DNA of 64,000 bases, taken from Pseudomonas sediminis. Lineage in GTDB: Bacteria; Pseudomonadota; Gammaproteobacteria; Pseudomonadales; Pseudomonadaceae. The position numbers and the translations under genes were made by a program. The notes under the pieces are model-generated. The model did no database searches. It was not told the DNA's origin and saw only the letters and a list, made by a program, of their open reading frames with translations. The DNA is taken from positions 558,001-622,000 of the forward strand of contig NZ_CP154631.1 in the NCBI RefSeq assembly GCF_039555755.1, read 5' to 3'. Position 1 is the stretch's first letter; each line of letters starts with the position of its first letter. Positions 28,407 through 38,869 of the stretch are shown here, piece by piece.

Positions 28407-29267
28407 ATGGACATCGATCTGACCCGCACCTTTTTGGAAATCGTTCGCAGCGGCAGCTTCATCGCCGCCGCCGAACGCCTGCACGTTACCCAGACAGCCG
28501 TCACGGCGCGCATCCAGAAGCTCGAAGGTCACCTCAACTGCACGCTGTTCGTACGCAACCGAGCCGGGGCCAAGCTGACGGCCGACGGCGAAGCCTTCGT
28601 CGCCTATGCCAACCAGATACTGCAAACCTGGGAGGCGGCGCAGCGCGACCTGCCCCTGCCGGATGGCTATCACAACGTCATCCACATCGGCGGCGAGGTC
28701 AGTCTGTGCAACCCGTTGATGCTGCGCTGGGTCAGCCGCATCCGCACCCACATCGACCAGTACGCCGTGCACTCCCATATCGGCGCTGGTCAGGAGCTGC
28801 TGCGTCAGCTTGAACTGGGCGTGCTCGATGCAGCCTTGGTTTATCAGCCGAACTACTGGCCGGGCATGCAAGTGGAGCAGTTGCTGGAAGAAAAGCTGAT
28901 CCTGGTGCGCGCGAAGAATCCCGAACCCTATGTGTACGTCGACTGGGGCGAGGCCTTCCGCCTGCAGCACGACAGCGCGCTACCGGATCGGGCAAAGGCG
29001 CCAGTATCGTTCAACCTCGGGCCGCTGGCCCTTCAGTACATTCTCGAGCACGGCGGTTCTGGCTACTTCCGCACGCGAGTGGTGCAAAGCTACCTGGACA
29101 AGAAAGTGCTCAAACGCGTGCCGCGCGCACCCGAGTTCAGCTACCCGACCTACCTGGTGTATTCCCGCGAGCGCGACTCGGTAGTGCTGCAGCAGGCGTT
29201 CGATCTACTGCGCGGAATCATCGCCGAGGACACGGACTGGTCGCAGCGCTGGGACCCGATGATCTAA
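28407..29267 (+). CDS. LysR family transcriptional regulator
   Basis: A 286-residue regulator. Residues 1-60 are the LysR winged helix: MDIDLTRTFLEIVRSGSFIA with AAERLHVTQTAVTARIQKLE and LFVRNRAGAKLTADGE. The effector domain follows (VIHIGGEVSLCNPLMLRWVS, then ELLRQLELGVLDAALVYQPN). The ATG at 28407 matches the usual LysR N-terminus; the open frame extends back to 28245 without conservation. It lies about 120 bp after the HPP-CBS gene on the same strand. The target and inducer cannot be read from sequence. Confidence 0.92.
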   Translation: MDIDLTRTFLEIVRSGSFIAAAERLHVTQTAVTARIQKLEGHLNCTLFVRNRAGAKLTADGEAFVAYANQILQTWEAAQRDLPLPDGYHNVIHIGGEVSLCNPLMLRWVSRIRTHIDQYAVHSHIGAGQELLRQLELGVLDAALVYQPNYWPGMQVEQLLEEKLILVRAKNPEPYVYVDWGEAFRLQHDSALPDRAKAPVSFNLGPLALQYILEHGGSGYFRTRVVQSYLDKKVLKRVPRAPEFSYPTYLVYSRERDSVVLQQAFDLLRGIIAEDTDWSQRWDPMI

Positions 29268-29281
29268 GTACCATCTGAAAC

Positions 29282-29312
29282 GAAATCGCCCCTCGTATAG
29301 AGGGGCGATTTC
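29282..29312. terminator. bidirectional terminator between the LysR gene and pagL
   Basis: Perfect 13-bp stem GAAATCGCCCCTC / GAGGGGCGATTTC with loop GTATA; flanking TTCTT on the plus side and a corresponding T run on the minus side let it end both convergent genes. Confidence 0.9.
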
Positions 29313-29335
29313 TTCATAGCCATGTCAATGACTGT

Positions 29336-29851
29336 TCAGAAGCTCATGCGGTAATGCACGGTGTAGGCTTCTGCGCCATCGTTTGGCTTCTTCAGACCGG
29401 CGTTGGAATAGTGGATCGCACGCAGGCCGATTTCCTGCCCGGCGAAACGCAGGCCGACGCCGATGCGGTCTTCGAACTGAAACGACGAACCCAGTTCGTT
29501 GCTTTCCAGCTCGGTGCTGGAGAAAGCGGCAACGCCGATACCGGCTTCGATGTAAGGACGCACGTTCTGCCCGGCGAACTCGTAAACGAATACTGGCGCG
29601 AAGGAAACGCTGTGGTTGCTCGCCGTGTCGTCACCGTCCCAGTAGGTGTAACCCAGGTCCCAGTAGCCAGTCAGACGGCCGTAGCTACTCTCCAGCCAGC
29701 TGTGGTTCCAATCCCACTGCGCGCCCAGGCGATAAACCATCGTTGAATCACCGCTCTGACCAATAGCCGCGGTTACATCCGCAGCCTGTGCAGCCCCCAT
29801 AGTTCCGAACGTGAGGGCTGTTGCTGCGGCAAAGGCGTACAACTTCTTCAT
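29336..29851 (-). CDS. pagL: lipid A 3-O-deacylase
   Basis: Removes the 3-O-linked acyl chain of lipid A in the outer membrane. The 171-residue precursor has a clear signal peptide (MKKLYAFAAATALTFGTMGA, cut after AQA), and the mature eight-stranded barrel ends in phenylalanine (YRMSF). The active site segment RAIHYSNAGLKKPNDG holds the catalytic His and Ser and the conserved Asn; a Glu follows in GAEAYT. Start ATG with AAGGAATGACTC. It lies next to murI as in P. aeruginosa (pagL is PA4661, murI PA4662), which supports the call. Confidence 0.92.
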   Translation of the reverse strand: MKKLYAFAAATALTFGTMGAAQAADVTAAIGQSGDSTMVYRLGAQWDWNHSWLESSYGRLTGYWDLGYTYWDGDDTASNHSVSFAPVFVYEFAGQNVRPYIEAGIGVAAFSSTELESNELGSSFQFEDRIGVGLRFAGQEIGLRAIHYSNAGLKKPNDGAEAYTVHYRMSF

Positions 29852-29944
29852 GAGTCATTCCTTTTTAGCGAGGGTTTTTATCAGGCTGTGACAAAAATAT
29901 AGAAGCATCCGATAACAGGGATAGCCTGATCGGAAAAAAATTCA

Positions 29945-30736
29945 CTATATGGAAAGAACCTGGGCCTTTTCACCCAGTAAAATCGGCAAAACCCGGCGAA
30001 GTTGCGCTGGCTCCCCACTGCTCCAGTAACGCGTTTCCCTGGCCTGCAGCGTCGCCAGCTGATCGTGACGCGAGAGCAGGCGTTGCAACTGCCGCGCCAC
30101 TGCCGCACCGGTATCGATCAGCGTTACCGACGCCGGCACCAGCTCACTCAGCAATGGACGCAGGAAGGGGTAATGCGTGCAGCCGAGAATCAGCGTGTCA
30201 CAGCCCTCGGCCAACAGCGGCGTGACATAACCTTGCAGCAACTCTCGCGTGGCGGGCGCCTGCAGCTCGCCCGCCTCGATGCATTCCACCAACCCCGGGC
30301 AGGGCTGAGTGATCACCCGCACGTCATTGGCGAAGCGATCGAGCAGCGCGGCGAACTTGGCGCTCTTCAGCGTACCGGTGGTCGCCAGCACGCCGACCAC
30401 GCCACTGCGCGTGGCTGCCGCGGCGGGCTTCACCGCAGGCTCCATGCCGACGATGGGCAGGTTCGGATAACGTTCGCGCAACTCTGCAGCCGCAGCGGCA
30501 GTCGCGGTATTGCACGCCAGCACCAACGCCTTGGCACCTTGTGCCAGCAGATGTTCGGTAATCACCACACAGCGCTCGCGAATGTACTCCGGGCTTTTCT
30601 CGCCGTAGGGCACATGGCCGCTGTCAGCGACGTAAAGCAGCGACTCGTTCGGCAGTAGCTGACGAATCTCGCGCAGCACCGACAGGCCGCCAACGCCGGA
30701 GTCGAACACGCCAATCGGCGCCTGCGACTGATTCAT
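29945..30736 (-). CDS. murI: glutamate racemase
   Basis: Interconverts L- and D-glutamate for peptidoglycan. The 263-residue protein is full length: [20 protein letters not shown] (first catalytic region with DSGVGG), [37 protein letters not shown] with the first catalytic Cys, and [15 protein letters not shown] with the second. It follows moeB by about 100 bp that include a REP-like element. The start ATG has only a weak ribosome site (TTTGAG). Confidence 0.96.
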   Translation of the reverse strand: MNQSQAPIGVFDSGVGGLSVLREIRQLLPNESLLYVADSGHVPYGEKSPEYIRERCVVITEHLLAQGAKALVLACNTATAAAAAELRERYPNLPIVGMEPAVKPAAAATRSGVVGVLATTGTLKSAKFAALLDRFANDVRVITQPCPGLVECIEAGELQAPATRELLQGYVTPLLAEGCDTLILGCTHYPFLRPLLSELVPASVTLIDTGAAVARQLQRLLSRHDQLATLQARETRYWSSGEPAQLRRVLPILLGEKAQVLSI

Positions 30737-30750
30737 CTCAAATCATCCTC

Positions 30751-30820
30751 GTAGGCGCGAGCTTTGCTCGCGAATGGTGCTGTCGACGCAAGAAGCTTCG
30801 CGAGCAGAGCTCGCTCCTAC
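30751..30820. repeat. REP-like element, GTAGG...CTCCTAC
   Basis: GTAGGCGCGAGCTTTGCTCG on the left pairs with CGAGCAGAGCTCGCTCCTAC on the right. The element fills the gap between moeB and murI and would fold in their joint transcript. Confidence 0.85.
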
Positions 30821-30837
30821 AGTTCTGCAGCCTATTC

Positions 30838-31587
30838 TTAACGCCCACCGCACACCTCGCAGGCCGGATCGCGCTTGACCCGCAACTCGCGAAAACGCGT
30901 ACCCAGCGCGTCGATCAGCAGCAGGCGGCCCACCAGCGGCTCACCGAAACCGGCCAGCAACTTGAGCGCCTCCAGCGCCTGCAGGCTACCGACCAGGCCA
31001 ACCAGCGGCCCGACCACACCGGCCTCGCTGCAGGTCAGCTCGGCTTCGCTACCGTGGCCGTACAGGCAGTGGTAGCAGGGGCTGGCTTCATTGCGCGGAT
31101 CGAACACCGACAGTTGCCCTTCCAGGCGGATCGCAGCACCGGAGACCAGCGGTTTGCCGGCCGCGACGCAGGCGGCATTGACCGCCTCGCGGGTGGAGAA
31201 ATTGTCCGAGCAGTCCAGCACCAGATCGACACCACTGACCGCGGCGGCTAGCGAATCGGCGTCCAGCGCCTGACGATGCGGCACCAGGGTGACCTGCGGG
31301 TTGATCGCCGCCAGGCGCGCCATGGCCGAGTCCACCTTGGCCTGGCCGATGCTGGCGGTGTCGTGGGCGATCTGCCGTTGCAGGTTGGTCAGTTCCACCG
31401 TATCGAAGTCAGCCAGGTGCAACTCGCCCACACCGGCAGCAGCCAGGTACAAGGCCACGGGCGAGCCCAGCCCGCCCATGCCGACGATCAGCACACGCCC
31501 CTGCTTCAGGCGCAGTTGGCCTTCCACATCGATCTGTTTCAGCAGGATCTGCCGGCTGTAACGCAGCAGTTCATCATCGCTCAGCAT
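30838..31587 (-). CDS. moeB: molybdopterin-synthase adenylyltransferase (MoeB)
   Basis: Activates the C-terminal glycine of MoaD with ATP so that sulphur can be added for molybdopterin synthesis. The 249-residue ThiF-fold enzyme shows VLIVGMGGLGSPVALYLAAA (nucleotide loop), DFDTVELTNLQRQIAH, DCSDNFSTREAVN and two zinc pairs, PCYHCLYG and CEVCGG. Start at ATG 31587 (MLSDDELLRYSRQ) as in relatives; a GTG at 31599 overlapping prmC is the alternative. It is five bases behind prmC. Its substrate protein gene moaD is at 52272, far from here. Confidence 0.95.
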   Translation of the reverse strand: MLSDDELLRYSRQILLKQIDVEGQLRLKQGRVLIVGMGGLGSPVALYLAAAGVGELHLADFDTVELTNLQRQIAHDTASIGQAKVDSAMARLAAINPQVTLVPHRQALDADSLAAAVSGVDLVLDCSDNFSTREAVNAACVAAGKPLVSGAAIRLEGQLSVFDPRNEASPCYHCLYGHGSEAELTCSEAGVVGPLVGLVGSLQALEALKLLAGFGEPLVGRLLLIDALGTRFRELRVKRDPACEVCGGR

Positions 31588-31591
31588 CTGA

Positions 31592-32425
31592 TCACTCACG
31601 GTCGAAACGTCCCAAACTGATGCGCTCGTGGTCGCCCAGGTCACGCCGGCTCTCGACCTCGACGAAGCCGCCCTCGCCAAGCAAGCTGCGTACGTCCTCG
31701 GCCTGGTCGAAGCCGTGCTCCAGCAGCAGCCAGCCTCCGGATAGCAGATGGTCCGGCGCGGCCTGGATGATCGCACGAATATCGTCCAGGCCGTCGCTGC
31801 CGGCGATCAGAGCGCTGCTCGGCTCGAAACGCACGTCACCCTGTTCGAGATGCTGGTCGTCCGCACGGATATAAGGCGGGTTGCTCAGGATCAAGCCATA
31901 GCGCTGTCCAGCCAGGGCGGAAAACCAATGGCTGTGCAAGAACGCTGCGTTAGCCAGTTGCAGGCGCTGACGATTGCGCTCAGCCAGGGCCACGGCGTCC
32001 TCGACACGATCCACGCCGGTCACTTGCCAGGCCGGGCGCTCGCTGGCCAGGGCCAGGGCGATGGCGCCAGTGCCAGTGCCCAGATCGAGCACGGCCAGCG
32101 GCGTGGCGGGCAGCAGCTCGAGCGCTGTTTCAACCAGCAGCTCGGTGTCAGGACGTGGGATCAGGGTATGTGGCGCCACCTCCAGATCGAGGCTCCAGAA
32201 GCCCTGATGACCGAGGATATAAGCAACCGGCTCACCCTCGCGGCGGCGCTGCAGATTCGCCTGGAACAACGCCAGTTGATCGGCCTCCAGCTCGCGCTCC
32301 GGCCAGGTGCGCAGGTAGCTGCGTGGCTTGCTCAGCGCGGCGGCCAGCAGCAACTCCGCATCCAATCGCGGTGTGGGCGAGTCGGGCAGGTCAGCGGTGT
32401 CGAGCAGGGATTCGATGGTGGCCAT
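31592..32425 (-). CDS. prmC: peptide chain release factor glutamine methyltransferase
   Basis: Methylates the glutamine of the GGQ motif in release factors RF1 and RF2. The 277-residue protein has a helical N-terminal domain and a SAM-binding domain with LAVLDLGTGTGAIALALASE and the catalytic LILSNPPYIRADDQHL (NPPY). Its substrate RF1 is encoded just upstream (prfA), which makes the pathway clear. A 281-bp spacer filled with repeats separates the two genes, but no promoter or terminator is obvious. Confidence 0.96.
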   Translation of the reverse strand: MATIESLLDTADLPDSPTPRLDAELLLAAALSKPRSYLRTWPERELEADQLALFQANLQRRREGEPVAYILGHQGFWSLDLEVAPHTLIPRPDTELLVETALELLPATPLAVLDLGTGTGAIALALASERPAWQVTGVDRVEDAVALAERNRQRLQLANAAFLHSHWFSALAGQRYGLILSNPPYIRADDQHLEQGDVRFEPSSALIAGSDGLDDIRAIIQAAPDHLLSGGWLLLEHGFDQAEDVRSLLGEGGFVEVESRRDLGDHERISLGRFDRE

Positions 32426-32439
32426 GGTTCATCCTGGCG

Positions 32440-32690
32440 GCATTCTTCTCCCCTCTCCCGCTTGCGGGGCTTGAGCGGAAATAGCGAAGCATCGCTTCGC
32501 CCGCTCAAGCGCCCTGAACTCTGCGAGGGGCTGGGGCGCAGAGCGGGGGCCGGGGGAGAGGGTGTACCATTGCGCCCCCTCTCCCTACCCCACCCCCCGA
32601 GGGGAGAGGGGACTGTTCGGCGCTAAGTTAGCGCTTGCTGTCAGTTCCTCCCGGATTGCTCCGGGCTACGGTGCGCACGGCGCACCGCAA
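32440..32690. repeat. array of repeat elements between prmC and prfA
   Basis: This spacer holds several elements in a row. There are CTCCCCTCTCCCGCTTGCGG-type arms, an inverted pair GCTTGAGCGG / CCGCTCAAGC around AGCGAAGCATCGCTTCG, further CCCCCTCTCCC / GGGAGAGGGG pieces (32565-32612), and a CTCCCGGATTGCTCCGGGCTAC unit (shortened) near 32647-32668. No gene is visible. Confidence 0.75.
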
Positions 32691-32706
32691 CGAGATCAAG
32701 CGAAAC

Positions 32707-33789
32707 TCAATCGCCCAGTGCCGCCAACTGGTCGGCCTGATATTCGGCCAGCAGCGGCTCGATCACCGCTTCCACGCCACCGGCAATCACTTCATTGAGC
32801 GAATACAGGGTCAGGTTGATGCGGTGGTCGGTTACCCGACCCTGCGGGAAGTTGTAGGTGCGGATGCGCTCGGAGCGATCACCGGAGCCCACCAGCAGCT
32901 TGCGCGTTTCGGAGATTTCCTTGTGCGCCGCCGCTTCCTGTTGATCCTGCAGCTTGGCCGCCAGCCAGGCCATGGCCTTGGCGCGGTTCTTGTGCTGCGA
33001 GCGCTCTTCCTGACATTCCACCACGGTGCCGGTGGGAATGTGGGTGATGCGGATCGCCGAGTCGGTGGTGTTGACGTGCTGACCACCTGCGCCGGAGCTG
33101 CGGTAGGTATCCACACGCAGATCGGCTGGGTTGATCTCGATGGCGGCCTGTTCGTCCGGCTCCGGCAGCACCGCCACGGTGCAGGCGGAAGTGTGGATAC
33201 GCCCCTGCGACTCGGTCTCCGGCACGCGCTGCACGCGATGAGCACCGGACTCGAACTTGAGCTTGGCGTAGACGTTGTCGCCCTCGACACGGGCGATCAC
33301 TTCCTTGAAGCCGCCGTGCTCGCCCTCGTTGGCCGACAGCACCTCGACCCGCCAGCCCTGCCTCTCGGCATAGCGCGAGTACATGCGGAACAGGTCGCCG
33401 GAGAAGATCGCCGCCTCGTCACCGCCAGTACCGGCGCGGATTTCCAGGTAGACGTTGCGACCGTCGTTGGGGTCCTTGGGCAGCAGCATGCGTTGCAGCT
33501 TGTCTTCGAGACTGGCCAACGCTTCCTTGGCCTGTGCCACTTCTTCCTCGGCCATCTCGCGTAGATCCGGGTCGCTTTCCTTGAGCAGCGCCTGAGCGCC
33601 TTCGAGGTCGCTCTGCACCTTGCGCAGCTCACGGAAGGTCGCGATCACCGGCTCGATTTCGGCATATTCCTTGGAATATGCGCGGAACTGCGTCTGCTTG
33701 GAAATTACCTCGGCATCGCCGAGCAGCGCCGTGAGTTCCTCGAAGCGGTCGCTGAGGTTGTCCAGCTTGTTCAACAGTGAAGCTTTCAT
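32707..33789 (-). CDS. prfA: peptide chain release factor 1
   Basis: Terminates translation at UAA and UAG. The 360-residue protein is full length, with the coiled N-terminal domain ([20 protein letters not shown]), the [20 protein letters not shown] motif and the catalytic [20 protein letters not shown] carrying GGQ near residue 235. The ATG overlaps the end of hemA by 4 bp, so translation is coupled. prmC, which methylates the GGQ glutamine, follows. Confidence 0.98.
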   Translation of the reverse strand: MKASLLNKLDNLSDRFEELTALLGDAEVISKQTQFRAYSKEYAEIEPVIATFRELRKVQSDLEGAQALLKESDPDLREMAEEEVAQAKEALASLEDKLQRMLLPKDPNDGRNVYLEIRAGTGGDEAAIFSGDLFRMYSRYAERQGWRVEVLSANEGEHGGFKEVIARVEGDNVYAKLKFESGAHRVQRVPETESQGRIHTSACTVAVLPEPDEQAAIEINPADLRVDTYRSSGAGGQHVNTTDSAIRITHIPTGTVVECQEERSQHKNRAKAMAWLAAKLQDQQEAAAHKEISETRKLLVGSGDRSERIRTYNFPQGRVTDHRINLTLYSLNEVIAGGVEAVIEPLLAEYQADQLAALGD

Positions 33790-35066
33790 TGCAGACCTTT
33801 GTCCTGCGGCGCGCTCTCGTCGAGGGCGAACAATTCCTGGGCCAGGCTGAGCGCGTCGACGCGCCCCTCGGCGGTGAGTTTCTTCATGCGTACGCTGGGC
33901 GCGTGCAGCAGCTTGTTGGTCAGGCCTCGCGCCAGTTGCGCCAGCACGTCCTCGGGATTGCTGCCATTGACCAGCATGCGCTGGGCCTTGGCCAGTTCCT
34001 CGTCGCGCAGGCGTTCGGCCTGCTGGCGGTAGGCCTTGAGCACATCGACCGCGGCCAGCTCGCGCAGGCGCTGCATGAAGCCGTCGGTGCCGGCAGCCAC
34101 CAGTTCCTCGGCAGCCTGCGCTGCGCCCTGGCGGCTCTTGAGGTTTTCCTCGATGACTTCGTGCAGGTCATCGACGGTATAGAGGTAGACGTCATCCAGC
34201 TCGCCCACCTGCGGCTCGATATCGCGTGGCACGGCGATGTCGACCATGAAGATCGGCTTGTGCTTGCGCTTTTTCAGCGCACTTTCCACCGCGCCCTTGC
34301 CGAGGATCGGCAACTGGCTGGCAGTGGAGCTGATGACGATATCGCTGTGCGCCAATTCGTCGGGAATGTCCGACAGCAGCACGGCATGGGCACCGAATTG
34401 CTCAGCCAGCTGGCTGGCACGCTCCAGGGTGCGGTTGGCGACAACGATGCGCTTGATGCCCTGATCGTGCAGATGGCGCGCTACCAGGCTGATGGTCTCG
34501 CCAGCACCGATCAGCAACGCCTGGCTGCGGTGCAGGTCGGCGAAGATCTGCTTGGCCAGGCTGACCGCGGCGAAGGCCACGGAGACCGGGTTCTCGCCGA
34601 TGGCGGTGTCGGTGCGCACGGTCTTGGCGGTGCTGAAGGTGGCCTGGAACAGGCGCCCGAGCAATGGCCCGACGGTGCCGGCCTCACGCGCCACGGCATA
34701 GGCGGACTTGAGCTGGCCGAGAATCTGCGGCTCGCCCAGTACCATCGAATCCAGCCCGCATGCCACACGCATCATGTGCCGAACCGCATCGTCCTCGCTG
34801 TGCACATAGGCGCAGGCACGCAGTTCGTCGACGCTCAAACGGTGATAGTCGGCCAGCCACTGCAGCACTTCGTCGCTGCTCAGCTGATCCTGCTCCAGGT
34901 ACAACTCGCTGCGGTTACAGGTGGAAAGGATCGCTGCCTCACGGCTGGGCGTCAGCCGACACAGCTGCTGCAACGCCTCGACCAGTTGCTCAGGGGTAAA
35001 GGCAACGCGCTCGCGCACCTCTACCGAGGCGGTCTTGTGGTTGATACCGAGGGCGATAAAGGCCAT
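33786..35066 (-). CDS. hemA: glutamyl-tRNA reductase
   Basis: Reduces glutamyl-tRNA to glutamate-1-semialdehyde, the first committed step of tetrapyrrole synthesis by the C5 route. The 426-residue protein begins [20 protein letters not shown] and has the catalytic Cys in [13 protein letters not shown] near residue 50. [20 protein letters not shown] follows, then the NADPH domain ([20 protein letters not shown]) and a helical dimerisation end. ATG 35066 fits the family; the frame reaches back to 35264 through the divergent promoter region. hemA-prfA-prmC is the usual Pseudomonas order. Confidence 0.97.
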   Translation of the reverse strand: MAFIALGINHKTASVEVRERVAFTPEQLVEALQQLCRLTPSREAAILSTCNRSELYLEQDQLSSDEVLQWLADYHRLSVDELRACAYVHSEDDAVRHMMRVACGLDSMVLGEPQILGQLKSAYAVAREAGTVGPLLGRLFQATFSTAKTVRTDTAIGENPVSVAFAAVSLAKQIFADLHRSQALLIGAGETISLVARHLHDQGIKRIVVANRTLERASQLAEQFGAHAVLLSDIPDELAHSDIVISSTASQLPILGKGAVESALKKRKHKPIFMVDIAVPRDIEPQVGELDDVYLYTVDDLHEVIEENLKSRQGAAQAAEELVAAGTDGFMQRLRELAAVDVLKAYRQQAERLRDEELAKAQRMLVNGSNPEDVLAQLARGLTNKLLHAPSVRMKKLTAEGRVDALSLAQELFALDESAPQDKGLQ

Positions 35067-35275
35067 GCAGGGTCGCTGAGGGGCAATACGGGAGCCGGCA
35101 ATTGTCCTACTTCGCCCCCGAGAGAACAACTCCCGCGACCTATTGTCCCAATAGACAGTTCGCCGCATCGTCCTGGCCAGTGGGCTTGCTCCAAGGCTTG
35201 TGTCATGATGCCGCGAACGTCGCAGGGCACGCGCCAGCACGGCCCCCGCCCCGGAATAACGCACGACAAGGCACT

Positions 35276-37003
35276 ATGAACAGACCCCTCGCGTTGCTCA
35301 CTGCATTCGCCTTCCTCAGCGGCTGCCAAACCTTCGCCCCCAGCGAGCCGGACGGTACACCGCCGGTACAGGAAGCCGACCAGACCACCCAACTGGAGCC
35401 GAGCGAGTACGGCTCGTTCAGCCAGGAAACCCTGTTCGCCCTGCTCACTGCGGAGCTGGCCGGGCAGCGCAATCGCTTCGATATTGCCCTCGGCAACTAT
35501 GTGCAGCAGGCACAGATCACCGGCGATGCCGGCGTCGCCGAGCGCGCCTTCCGCATTGCCGAGTACCTCGGCGCTGAACAGCCTGCGCTCGATAGCGCAC
35601 TGATCTGGGCCCGTAACGCGCCGAGCAACATCGATGCGCAACGCGCCGCTGCCGTGCAGTTGGCCCGCGCCGGCCGTTACGACGAATCCATGACCTTTAT
35701 GGAGCAGGTGCTGCAGCGCCAGGGCGACACCCACTTCGATTTCCTCGCCCTGTCCGCCGCGGAAACCGACCCGGACACCCGCGCCGGGCTGCTGCAAGGC
35801 TTCGACCGCCTGCTGAGCAAGAACCCGGACAACAGCCAACTGCTGTTCGGCAAGGCCATCCTGCTACAACAGGACGGCCGTGCCGAAGAGGCCTTGGAAC
35901 TGCTCGAAGAAAGCGCTGCGAGCACCAACGAGGTGTCGCCGATCCTGCTGCGCGCTCGCCTGCTGCAGAGCCTCGACCGCGGCAAAGAGGCCATGCCACT
36001 GCTGCAGAAAGGCATCCGCAACAACCCCGAAGACAAGCGCCTGCGCCTGACCTACGCGCGCCTGCTGGTCGAGCAGGATCGCCTCGACGACGCCAAAGGC
36101 GAATTCTCCAAGCTGGTGCAGGAAAACCCCAACGACGACGACCTGCGTTTCTCCCTGGCCCTGGTGTGCCTGGAAGCCGAAGCCTGGGAAGAAGCCATCG
36201 TTTATCTGGAAGAGCTGGTCGAACGCCGCAGCCATGTCGATGCCGCGCACTACAACCTTGGTCGCGCTTATGAGGCGCTGAACGACAACGACAGCGCCCT
36301 GCAGGAATACGCCCTGGTCGGTCCGAGCAACGACTATCTGCCGGCCCAGCAACGCCAGGCCGAGCTGCTGTTCGCCCAACAGCGCATCGACGAAGCCAGC
36401 GCGCGCCTGGCCCAGGCACGCGACGCGCAGCCCGATTACGCCATCCAGCTGTACCTGATCGAAGCCGAAGGCCTGAGCAATCGCCGCCAGGTCGAGCCGG
36501 CCTGGAAAGTGATCAACGAGGGCCTGGAGCAGTACCCCAACGACCTCAACCTGCTCTACACCCGCGCCATGCTCGCGGAAAAGCGCGACGACCTGGCCCA
36601 GCTGGAAACTGACCTGCGCTACATCATCCAGCGCGAGCCGGAACACGCCATGGCACTCAATGCCCTCGGCTACACCCTGGCCGACCGCACCACGCGTTAT
36701 GAAGAAGCGCGCGAGCTGATCGAGAAAGCGCACCAGCTCAACCCGGACGACCCGGCGATTCTCGACAGCCTTGGCTGGGTCAACTACCGCCTGGGCAACC
36801 TCGACGAGGCCGAGCGCCTGCTGCGCCAGGCCCTGGAGAAATTCCCCGACCACGAAGTCGCCGCACACCTGGGCGAAGTGCTCTGGGCCCAGGGCAAACA
36901 GCGCGAAGCCAAACGCGTCTGGCGCGACGCCTTCGCCGATGCGCCAGACAGCCCCATTCTGCGTGACACGCTGTTGCGCCTGACCGGTTCCGAGACTCTT
37001 TGA
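35276..37003 (+). CDS. TPR-repeat outer membrane lipoprotein (PA4667-like)
   Basis: A 575-residue protein with a lipoprotein signal ending FLSGC (Cys at 17). The remainder is a long array of tetratricopeptide-like helices, for example [40 protein letters not shown], and near the end [20 protein letters not shown]. It is probably an adaptor on the inner face of the outer membrane. The gene overlaps lolB by one base, the order known from P. aeruginosa PA4667-lolB, suggesting a role in envelope or lipoprotein handling. The ATG at 35276 puts the signal peptide at the start; the frame is open to 35102. Confidence 0.9.
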   Translation: MNRPLALLTAFAFLSGCQTFAPSEPDGTPPVQEADQTTQLEPSEYGSFSQETLFALLTAELAGQRNRFDIALGNYVQQAQITGDAGVAERAFRIAEYLGAEQPALDSALIWARNAPSNIDAQRAAAVQLARAGRYDESMTFMEQVLQRQGDTHFDFLALSAAETDPDTRAGLLQGFDRLLSKNPDNSQLLFGKAILLQQDGRAEEALELLEESAASTNEVSPILLRARLLQSLDRGKEAMPLLQKGIRNNPEDKRLRLTYARLLVEQDRLDDAKGEFSKLVQENPNDDDLRFSLALVCLEAEAWEEAIVYLEELVERRSHVDAAHYNLGRAYEALNDNDSALQEYALVGPSNDYLPAQQRQAELLFAQQRIDEASARLAQARDAQPDYAIQLYLIEAEGLSNRRQVEPAWKVINEGLEQYPNDLNLLYTRAMLAEKRDDLAQLETDLRYIIQREPEHAMALNALGYTLADRTTRYEEARELIEKAHQLNPDDPAILDSLGWVNYRLGNLDEAERLLRQALEKFPDHEVAAHLGEVLWAQGKQREAKRVWRDAFADAPDSPILRDTLLRLTGSETL

Positions 37004-37617
37004 TGCTTCGTCACCTACTCGTATTCAGCCTTATCGCCCTGCTTGCCGGTTGCGCCGGCCTTACCTCGCGCGAAGCGCTGGAAGGCCAGGGCGACCCGGC
37101 CAAATGGAAGGCTCACAAGCAGCAGATCACCCAGCTCGATGGCTGGCAAATCAACGGCAAGATCGGCATTCGCGCCCCGCAAGACTCCGGCAGTGCCACA
37201 CTGTTCTGGCTGCAGCGCCAGGATTACTACGACATTCGCCTGTCCGGTCCACTCGGTGGCGGTGCCGCCCGCCTGACTGGCCGCCCGGGTGACATCCTGC
37301 TGGAAGTGTCCAACCGTGGCCGCTACCGCGCCGAATCGCCGGAAGACCTGCTGCGCGAACAACTGCGCCTGGACCTGCCGGTGTCCAACCTGCTCTGGTG
37401 GATTCGCGGCCTGCCCGCCCCGGAAAGCCGCAGCCGCATCACCCTCGATGGCGAAAGCCACCTGGCGCAGCTGGAGCAGGACGGCTGGAAGGTCGAATAC
37501 CAACGCTACACCGAGCAGAACGGCTACGCCCTGCCGGAGCGCCTGAAGCTCTACGGCCAAAACCTGGAAGTGACCCTGGTGATCAAGGACTGGCAGCCGC
37601 GTCAGCTCGGCCAATAA
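37003..37617 (+). CDS. lolB: outer membrane lipoprotein receptor LolB
   Basis: Receives lipoproteins from periplasmic LolA and inserts them in the outer membrane. The 204-residue precursor has a lipoprotein signal ([16 protein letters not shown]) and the LolB barrel: [40 protein letters not shown] with the protruding hydrophobic loop SGPLGG, and [17 protein letters not shown]. Full length. The ATG at 37003 shares one base with the stop of the TPR gene. ispE follows after a repeat-filled gap. Confidence 0.95.
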   Translation: MLRHLLVFSLIALLAGCAGLTSREALEGQGDPAKWKAHKQQITQLDGWQINGKIGIRAPQDSGSATLFWLQRQDYYDIRLSGPLGGGAARLTGRPGDILLEVSNRGRYRAESPEDLLREQLRLDLPVSNLLWWIRGLPAPESRSRITLDGESHLAQLEQDGWKVEYQRYTEQNGYALPERLKLYGQNLEVTLVIKDWQPRQLGQ

Positions 37618-37624
37618 GCCAGCG

Positions 37625-37805
37625 GCACAACCTGTGGGAGGGGCTTCAGCCGCGACAGCTTGCCCAGCGCCTCCCATAGCACGCAGCCGCGTGGATAGGC
37701 CACGCGGCGGACCACTCCCTCTCCCATTTATGGGAGAGGGCCGGGGAGAGGGTGATTTGCCGCCCCTCTCCCCCGCCCCTCTCCCGCAAGCGGGAGAGGG
37801 GAGAC
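37625..37805. repeat. repeat cluster between lolB and ispE
   Basis: Three palindromic pieces follow each other: TGGGAGGGGCTTCAGCC / GCGCCTCCCA, CTCTCCCATTTATGGGAGAG (37723-37742), and CCCCTCTCCCGCAAGCGGGA continuing to 37801. The latter two belong to the CCCCTCTCCC family seen between the arc genes. Confidence 0.8.
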
Positions 37806-37836
37806 AAGCCCCTAACACGACTCTTCAGCGCACCCC

Positions 37837-38712
37837 ATGACCAACACCGCCATCCCCACCCACGCCGAACTGATCCTGCCCGCCCCTGCCAAGCTCAACC
37901 TGATGCTGCATATCCTCGGCCGTCGCGCCGACGGCTATCACGAGCTGCAGACCCTGTTTCAGTTTCTCGACCACGGCGATGAACTTGGCTTCAGCGTCCG
38001 CCAGGATGGCGAAATCTGCCTGCATACACCCATCGACGGCGTGCCACATGACAGCAACCTGATCGTGCGCGCCGCCAGGCGCCTGCAGGAAGCTTCAGGC
38101 ACCGCGCTGGGCGCCGATATCTGGTTGGACAAACGCCTGCCCATGGGCGGCGGCATCGGCGGCGGCAGTTCGGACGCTGCCACCACCCTGCTCGGCCTCG
38201 ACTATCTGTGGAACACCCAATTGGGCGAAGATCGCCTGGCCGAACTGGGTCTGGCCCTGGGCGCCGATGTGCCGGTATTCGTGCGCGGTCGTGCGGCCTT
38301 TGCCGAGGGTGTTGGCGAGCGCCTGACGCCCGTCGAACTGGAGGAACCCTGGTTCCTCGTCGCCGCACCGCAAGTCTTTGTAAGCACAGCAGAAGTTTTC
38401 GGCTCGCCCGAGTTGACACGGGATACGCCGCCCATTAAAGTTCGCAGCCTTCTTGCGGGGGGTGGTCGAAACGACTGCCAGCCGGTCGTAGAGAAGCGTT
38501 ACCCTGAAGTTCGTAACGCTTTGATCTTGTTGAACAAATTTGTTCAGGCTAGATTGACCGGCACTGGAGCTTGCATATTTGGGAGCTTCCCAAATAGGGA
38601 CGATGCTGATAAAGTCGCCCGCCAACTTCCAGGCACTCTGCCGAGTTTTGTCGCTCAAGGTCGCAACATTTCGATGCTGCACCGCAGGCTCCAAGCATTG
38701 GCCAAGAAGTGA
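37837..38712 (+). CDS. ispE: 4-diphosphocytidyl-2-C-methyl-D-erythritol kinase
   Basis: Phosphorylates CDP-methylerythritol in the MEP isoprenoid pathway. The 291-residue GHMP kinase has [20 protein letters not shown] at the start, the ATP loop [20 protein letters not shown] and a C-terminal [20 protein letters not shown]. The last 110 codons (from about 38380) look different from the first part: many A/T-ending codons (GTT, TTG, AAA, AAT, ATA) in place of the GC-rich usage. The protein stays full length and in frame, so it is probably active. Two tRNA-Gln genes follow. Confidence 0.96.
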   Translation: MTNTAIPTHAELILPAPAKLNLMLHILGRRADGYHELQTLFQFLDHGDELGFSVRQDGEICLHTPIDGVPHDSNLIVRAARRLQEASGTALGADIWLDKRLPMGGGIGGGSSDAATTLLGLDYLWNTQLGEDRLAELGLALGADVPVFVRGRAAFAEGVGERLTPVELEEPWFLVAAPQVFVSTAEVFGSPELTRDTPPIKVRSLLAGGGRNDCQPVVEKRYPEVRNALILLNKFVQARLTGTGACIFGSFPNRDDADKVARQLPGTLPSFVAQGRNISMLHRRLQALAKK

Positions 38713-38738
38713 ATGCTCAGCATTCGGTTATACGATAC

Positions 38739-38813
38739 AGGGGCGTCGCCAAGCGGTAAGGCACCAGGTTTTGATCCTGGCATGCGTTGGTTCGAATCCA
38801 GCCGCCCCTGCCA
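38739..38813 (+). tRNA. tRNA-Gln (TTG)
   Basis: 75 nt including CCA. Acceptor arm AGGGGCG pairs with CGCCCCT; anticodon stem CCAGG/CCTGG with loop TTTTGAT gives anticodon TTG; T loop TTCGAAT present. Starts 26 bp after ispE and precedes an identical copy. Confidence 0.97.
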
Positions 38814-38869
38814 TAACCTCCTCCGGGAGGCATCGCAAACCGAGTCAAGCAGCATTCGATACTGAATAT

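Noticed and set aside
33777..35279. 500-codon plus-strand frame over hemA
   Set aside because: Antisense to hemA, which has all family motifs; no start site or homology seen.
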